From NCBI GenBank assembly GCA_026196875.1, contig JAPHTP010000022.1, positions 1 to 61,675 of the forward strand: DNA of 61,675 bases, written 5' to 3'. This document shows, one piece after another, positions 58,001-61,675 of the stretch. The position numbers were made by a program, and so were the translations under genes. Numbering within the stretch: position 1 is the stretch's first letter; every line of letters begins with the position of its first letter. The DNA is from Kangiellaceae bacterium (GTDB lineage: Bacteria; Pseudomonadota; Gammaproteobacteria; Enterobacterales; Kangiellaceae). Below the pieces are notes generated by a model, which did no database searches, had not been told where the DNA came from, and was given only the letters and a program-made list of their open reading frames with translations.

Positions 58001-59884
58001 TTTGGTGCCGTCCGCGAGACAATGTTTAAGCAATTGATTTGCCTTTTCTGTTAGTTCTTGCTTCTTGAATTCGTCTTGCTCCTGGCTACCTGTTGATGAA
58101 TGTACACCTGTATTTATATCTTTATCTTTGAAATCTATTTGTTTTTCGAAATGTCTGTTAACTTTTCTATCTCGTAACTGGTTACTATCTCCTTCAATAA
58201 AGTGAGACAGCTGTGTAACAAGTTCATTAACTGATGAATAAACTAAAGCAACACGGCGCTTGTGGTGTAACCTTCCGGTTGAAGCTGTAAAACTTAAGTC
58301 TTTAGGTTTAATCTTACTATTAGATTCAAGAAAAGTAAGATAGTCTCGAGCTAGCTGTTTAAGTGCGATATCTGTCTTAGCGGACAATGGAAGAAGATAG
58401 CTTTGGGTATCATCATTTTCTGGTTTTTCTTTCTTAGAATTATTCGCAGACTGCAAAACTACATGACAATTAGTACCGCTTAATCCATATGAACTCACAC
58501 CAGCAATAAGCTTCTGTTGACTAGCGCCGCTTTTATCTCTGCTTTTTGCATTTGACGGAAGCCACTCATTCAAACGATCATTAACATAGACTGGTGATTG
58601 TTCGAACAGTATTTGCCGGTTGGGTTGACGGAAGTTTAAACTAGCCGGTAGCTTGCCATATTTCATCGAAAGTACGACTTTAGCCAAGCCCGCAAGACCC
58701 GCCGCATTATCTAAGTGACCGATGTTGCTTTTAACGCTACCGACGCCACAAAATTGCTTGCGCGTAGTCGCCTGTTTAAATGCTTGTTGGATACCACTGA
58801 TCTCAACCGGGTCGCCCAGTTTGGTACCTGTTCCATGAGCTTCAATATAAGACACTTCTCGCGCAGTTACACCGGCATCCCGCCACGCAGACTGTATGAG
58901 TTCGGCTTGAGCGTTGCTATTCGGCGCTGTGAGCCCAACTGATTGCCCATCTTGATTAATTGCGCTACCGCGAACAACCGCGTGAACCTGGTCTCCATCT
59001 TCCAACGCTTTTTCCAACGGCTTCAATGCAAACACCAAAACACCCTCGCCGATAGACATTCCATCACTCAATTCATCAAAAGTTTTGGTGTGACTATCTG
59101 CAGCAAAATTGTCCTGAATGTCCTTAACTCCTACCCCGGTTGTCGATTCTAACAACAAAGGGACTAGGCTGATATTGACGGTCCCGACCAACGCCATATC
59201 GCACTCACCACTTCTCAATGATCGACATGCAAGATGAAGTGCAACTAAACTGGAAGAGCATGCCGTGTCGACTAACATGGTCGGTCCCTTCAAATCGAGA
59301 AGGTAAGCCAGGCGGCAAGCGATAACAGAATTAATATTGCCTACAACAGAAATCTCCGGTGCGTCTGGTGCAACTGTATCGATTAAGTGCCGATAGCTTT
59401 CTCCAAAGTCATTACTAATACCTGCGAACACGCCGGTGTTGCTACCTTTTATCGAATTTCCGCCATAACCCGCGTCTTCAAGTGCATGCCAGGCAGTTTC
59501 TAAAAACAGGCGTTGTTCTGGAGCCATCATGTTTGCTTCTTGCTTCGAGAGACCAAAAAATTCGTGGTCGAACCTATCAATATTTGATAAAAAAGCCGCG
59601 CGCAAGTAGTTCTGTTCTGAAACTTTGGTAAGCACTCCTGATAATCGTAGAAATTCTTCAACGTCTTTTTGGCGAGAAACAGGAAAGTCATCTATTCCCG
59701 AACATCCCTCTAGCAACAACTGCCAAAAGCTATCAAGATTAGTCGTTGAACCAACTTTCCCCGCCATACCGATAATCGCAATATCGTTTTGACGCTTTCG
59801 CTGTTTCGTTTTTTTGACTAACTCATCTTCACTTTGAGCGGCGGCTGCTAGTATATTATCAAGCGCTAAGTTTTTTATATCCAT
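55013..59884 (-). CDS. Trans-AT PKS module KS-DH-KR-ACP
   Basis: This 1623-residue protein has the same layout as its downstream neighbour. The KS spans 34-478 (Cys209 in DTACSSS, HGTGT, GHLDN). The DH spans about 695-960, with an intact HKVQGSYVLPG first motif but LDTAIN as second motif (Asn for Gln/His). The KR spans 1202-1408 (ISGGCGALG, SDYTAANRF, RAGDGF B-type-like). The ACP is near 1534 (LGGNSILTT). The KS N-terminal segment starts with a charged helix suited to docking. The upstream gene is the free AT, 42 bases away. It is the first complete elongation module seen in the right block and probably accepts a chain from an NRPS outside the window, since a condensation-domain end lies upstream. 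Confidence 0.92.
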   Translation of the reverse strand: MDIKNLALDNILAAAAQSEDELVKKTKQRKRQNDIAIIGMAGKVGSTTNLDSFWQLLLEGCSGIDDFPVSRQKDVEEFLRLSGVLTKVSEQNYLRAAFLSNIDRFDHEFFGLSKQEANMMAPEQRLFLETAWHALEDAGYGGNSIKGSNTGVFAGISNDFGESYRHLIDTVAPDAPEISVVGNINSVIACRLAYLLDLKGPTMLVDTACSSSLVALHLACRSLRSGECDMALVGTVNISLVPLLLESTTGVGVKDIQDNFAADSHTKTFDELSDGMSIGEGVLVFALKPLEKALEDGDQVHAVVRGSAINQDGQSVGLTAPNSNAQAELIQSAWRDAGVTAREVSYIEAHGTGTKLGDPVEISGIQQAFKQATTRKQFCGVGSVKSNIGHLDNAAGLAGLAKVVLSMKYGKLPASLNFRQPNRQILFEQSPVYVNDRLNEWLPSNAKSRDKSGASQQKLIAGVSSYGLSGTNCHVVLQSANNSKKEKPENDDTQSYLLPLSAKTDIALKQLARDYLTFLESNSKIKPKDLSFTASTGRLHHKRRVALVYSSVNELVTQLSHFIEGDSNQLRDRKVNRHFEKQIDFKDKDINTGVHSSTGSQEQDEFKKQELTEKANQLLKHCLADGTKKTERKSNLTIVARYYCGGAEPNWEQWFEGTNAARISIPVYPFADQRCWVETTGAGEALAANRNGGVALNHPLLSQVLESKDFSLYRVTLSATSHWELSDHKVQGSYVLPGTCYVEMMLAVADRLNKGDKSSINFGSIQFLSPFIVEDYQHKELHLQLIGGAENYEIKICSQGNDGGWQEHALAKLSLDEASINQDEIPESENMGELLSSLPVSLELTSQDDLDRGLEIGGRWYNSLKQSWCNAEQTEYLVELSLSKTYVDEIQDYQYHPALLDTAINAANHIGGSGDLYLPFFYRGLRIYTNLPGNFFVHLIRTSEPEGEVVTFQAKLMDSLGKVCATVERYGIKKATQFEMLNRPNSSVNTFCLNLIANERAVETEEKFQIDMKAQAFLVVHNGEKEQLALVEFLRNRNAEVIELRQDRKDYITCLAKLNELSLELSGIIYAAGWQCLSRDESNCSLLQLMTTVNSIVQQKLSYSGNFLVLTQHAFGEEVNPMQAAIASFSRIASLENPQMSLLCLDIQTLEFDEICFQLQEPKTNSQGHAKIIREGHNLYESLELVEIPQTLKPLRLKDEGVYFISGGCGALGLELALEMAAQAKSQGLKIKLVLTTTTELPESKEWPTLIDSEESPQKLGLKLEKLLAISKLGVDLDCVVLDITDNNQTQLLLQALREKSGPISGVVHAAGRAGDGFLINKSSEDLQRVVSPKIQGALNLHQLTKTDPLDFFVMYSSIAGVCHEAGQSDYTAANRFLDALATERRREGLPGLSIAWPAWRETGIAVEYGAVNEDEIFLPINTKEALQALLIAISAGSELPPSVVISSVNPQATVQDFESLNLACSEEVAAMLKSDANESRGMNSNLGKSNVNTKHTDLIGISKPDKYDLMVAKVWGQVLDKSELHIDDSFNDLGGNSILTTQKYQAFEELHSGVIDMADLFTYTTLREQASVFRKVLEPVITPEQGPNKVATDEAIIEQQLEEQLSKLAAGEISVEDVQGLI

Positions 59885-59926
59885 TGTCTAAATCCGTATA
59901 ATCAATCATTGCCTTTCGCGTGTGAC

Positions 59927-61210
59927 TTAACTCAAGTATTCCTCCATCAACTGAGTTTGTCCTGTTACGCTTGCAATTTCCCGGAACCTTTGTTGCAGCT
60001 CTATTTGTTCTGCGCCTTTGCTAGTCAAAATTTGTGAAAGCAAATGCAAGCCTAACTTCATTTCCTTGTCATCAGCTTTTCTTTCTTCTGTGGTACAAAG
60101 CTCATGCATTTCTTTAAGCTTTTGATACGGTTCGATAACGTTTTCCTGGTAACTTGTATTGTCAAAATTATTGTTACGAGTACTTACTGCAACTGCCATG
60201 CATTTACCCAGAAATGCCGGCTGATATTGTAGAGTGCGCATATCTATTTCGAGTTGTTGCTTCAACGGCTTTTCATCATCTTCGTGATCTAGCGAATAAG
60301 ATTTCGCGTCAGCGAATAAAACAGAAGTAAGTTTCTTCAAGACTACGCCGGGGCCGCTTTCAATAAACAAATCGATTCTGTCACTGGCCAATTTTATTGC
60401 CTCAAATTCGCCTGAAACCAATCGCTGCATGCTTTCCTGCCACAACACCGGCTGACTGATCTGCTTAGTCAGAAGCGTTGCGATTTGATTTACCTTATCG
60501 TAAGGCTTTGCATTTACGTTTGCGACAACAGGGATCTTCGGCGAGTCTAATTTGATACCTTGAACCAAATCAAAAAATTGATCTGAGGCAGGTGCCATTA
60601 ACGGGCTGTGAAACGCTCCACTGACCCGCAATGGAATATAAGTAGCATCGGTTTCTTTCAGTGCCGCCTTAACTTTCTCGAGTGCATCAAGTCTCCCAGA
60701 AAGAACTAACTGAGCAGCTGAGTTATAATTTGCGATAACGAAATCTTTTTGATAACCCGGAATCGTATTGCAAACTTCTTCGACGTAGCTCCTATCGAGT
60801 TTTAAGACCGCGGCCATACCTGTATCACCAGTTTGACTGCAATTGGCCATTGCCTGCCCCCTGCCACGTGCGAGTCTTAATCCATCTTCGAAACCAATTG
60901 CCTCTGCACAAATTAAAGCGCTAATTTCACCGATGCTATGTCCTGCCATGACAACAGGTTGTAATCCTGTCTCTTGTTGAAATACACGATAAGCCGCTAC
61001 ACTACACAAAACCAATGCAGGTTGCGTATTTTCGGTGCTATTCAAAACATCAGCGGGAGCTTCGAAACACAGATCTTCCATATTTGTCTCGAGCACATCT
61101 GAAGCGGCATTAAACATTTCTTTAACTAATTCGTAACGAGAAAACAGTTGTTTCCCCATCCCTGAATATTGGGCACCTTGGCCCGGAAATAACATTGCTA
61201 TATTTTTCAT
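59927..61210 (-). CDS. Discrete trans-acting acyltransferase (malonyl type)
   Basis: This 427-residue enzyme loads extender units onto the AT-less modules. It shows LFPGQGAQY at the start, Ser92 in GHSIGE and His201 in GAFHSPLM; GAFHS is the malonyl-specific form. The catalytic domain ends near residue 310 (ESGPG, KKLTSVL). About 110 further residues form a helical tail not needed in simple FabD enzymes. AGGTAACG precedes the ATG with good spacing. As the only AT in the window it probably serves all PKS modules in both blocks, unless other ATs lie outside. Confidence 0.93.
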   Translation of the reverse strand: MKNIAMLFPGQGAQYSGMGKQLFSRYELVKEMFNAASDVLETNMEDLCFEAPADVLNSTENTQPALVLCSVAAYRVFQQETGLQPVVMAGHSIGEISALICAEAIGFEDGLRLARGRGQAMANCSQTGDTGMAAVLKLDRSYVEEVCNTIPGYQKDFVIANYNSAAQLVLSGRLDALEKVKAALKETDATYIPLRVSGAFHSPLMAPASDQFFDLVQGIKLDSPKIPVVANVNAKPYDKVNQIATLLTKQISQPVLWQESMQRLVSGEFEAIKLASDRIDLFIESGPGVVLKKLTSVLFADAKSYSLDHEDDEKPLKQQLEIDMRTLQYQPAFLGKCMAVAVSTRNNNFDNTSYQENVIEPYQKLKEMHELCTTEERKADDKEMKLGLHLLSQILTSKGAEQIELQQRFREIASVTGQTQLMEEYLS

Positions 61211-61228
61211 ATCGTTACCTATTTACTT

Positions 61229-61675
61229 TCATGCTTCGGTGACAGCAGCTTTGACCAAATTGATGTAACCACTGGCTAAGCTAGTCATTTTTTGTTCACA
61301 TAAACGTGTATTATCAAAATCTAGACGTTCCGCAGTTCCTTTTTCATTAATCTTGAACACCATGTCGAATCCAGGATATTCACTAGCTATTCCTTGTCTG
61401 TCGACAAAGAGTGTCAATACACCGTTATCGTGTTGGCGATCTAAAGACGGAAAATTGGTTTGTGTTTTAGTATGAGTTCGCAGTTTAAAAACATGCTGAA
61501 CCATTTCACTAGTATTGTTGAGTTGAGAGAAATCCAGCGGGATAATTCGATACCCATCGGAATCTGCAGAATATAAAGTGATCACATCCTGTTGTAGCAT
61601 TTTGTGGAGCAACAGTCCGTGCATAGCCAATACCACGTCATAAGTGGTGACGTTATTTTTGGACGCGTAGGTACC
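61229..61675 (-). CDS. C-terminal end of a condensation-like domain protein (runs off window)
   Basis: The frame is open to the right edge (148 codons seen, plus stop). It resembles the C-terminal half of an NRPS condensation domain: VTTYDVVLAMHGLLLHKMLQQD matches the VTLFMVLLAAF.LLLHRY..QDD segment. The last part, with acidic and hydrophobic spacing up to YINLVKAAV, matches the end of such domains. The usual EYN.DLF motif is blurred, so it may be divergent or inactive. The protein ends with this domain, with no carrier or A domain after it. It is 18 bases before the AT gene and presumably delivers or starts the chain for the first KS. Its N-terminus and active site lie outside. Confidence 0.65.
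   Translation of the reverse strand, partial: GTYASKNNVTTYDVVLAMHGLLLHKMLQQDVITLYSADSDGYRIIPLDFSQLNNTSEMVQHVFKLRTHTKTQTNFPSLDRQHDNGVLTLFVDRQGIASEYPGFDMVFKINEKGTAERLDFDNTRLCEQKMTSLASGYINLVKAAVTEA

Overview
The window looks like part of a large trans-acyltransferase (trans-AT) polyketide synthase / nonribosomal peptide synthetase (PKS/NRPS) locus. The host is probably a low-GC (roughly 40% by eye) gammaproteobacterium. Supporting signs are a TonB-dependent receptor, an RfaH-type NusG paralogue, an HlyD/MacA-type adaptor with its ABC ATPase, and Gram-negative signal peptides and lipoboxes. The genus cannot be told from the sequence. No rRNA, convincing tRNA, IS element, integrase or CRISPR array was seen. 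Almost every gene is on the minus strand, so the pathway reads from high to low coordinates.

Right block (61675 to 31099, minus strand). In transcription order it holds: the C-terminal end of a condensation-like protein cut by the window edge; a discrete malonyl-type acyltransferase; two KS-DH-KR-ACP proteins; a hybrid protein KS-carrier-C-A-PCP-(degenerate E); a terminal NRPS, TubC-type docking-C-A(Gly-like code)-PCP-C-A-PCP-E-TE; an MFS exporter; a type II thioesterase; and a SAM methyltransferase. None of the PKS modules contains an AT, so the free AT must serve them. This block could be a complete 3' half of an assembly line, with release by the TE at 34.1-34.9 kb.

Middle (27.7-31.0 kb, plus strand). 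A TonB-dependent receptor overlaps a lipoprotein periplasmic-binding protein. These are the only convincing plus-strand genes. They sit between the two minus-strand blocks and end convergently against the methyltransferase.

Left block (26279 to 1, minus strand). In order it holds: a free ACP of the beta-branching donor type; an RfaH-like antiterminator; an HlyD/MacA-type adaptor with a MacB/LolD-like ATPase but no permease; a DoxX-like membrane protein; a GMC oxidoreductase; an aldehyde dehydrogenase; a 4880-residue PKS; an ACP-KS0-PCP protein; and an NRPS that starts with only the C-terminal half of a condensation domain and runs off the left edge.

The most unusual element is the N-terminus of the giant PKS (15.65-18.46 kb). 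An ACP is followed by a DUF2156/LPG_synthase_C-like (GNAT-fold) domain and then a complete tryptophanase / tyrosine phenol-lyase-like PLP lyase with its lysine and cofactor residues intact. Only after these does the line continue as KS-DH-KR-ACP-KS-DH-KR-ACP-KS. The order ACP-unknown domain-PLP lyase recalls the DUF-SH sulfur-inserting didomain of leinamycin-type synthases. Here it lies at the start of an internal assembly-line protein in a Gram-negative genome. I propose, as inference, that this segment installs or releases a heteroatom (most likely sulfur) on an ACP-bound chain.
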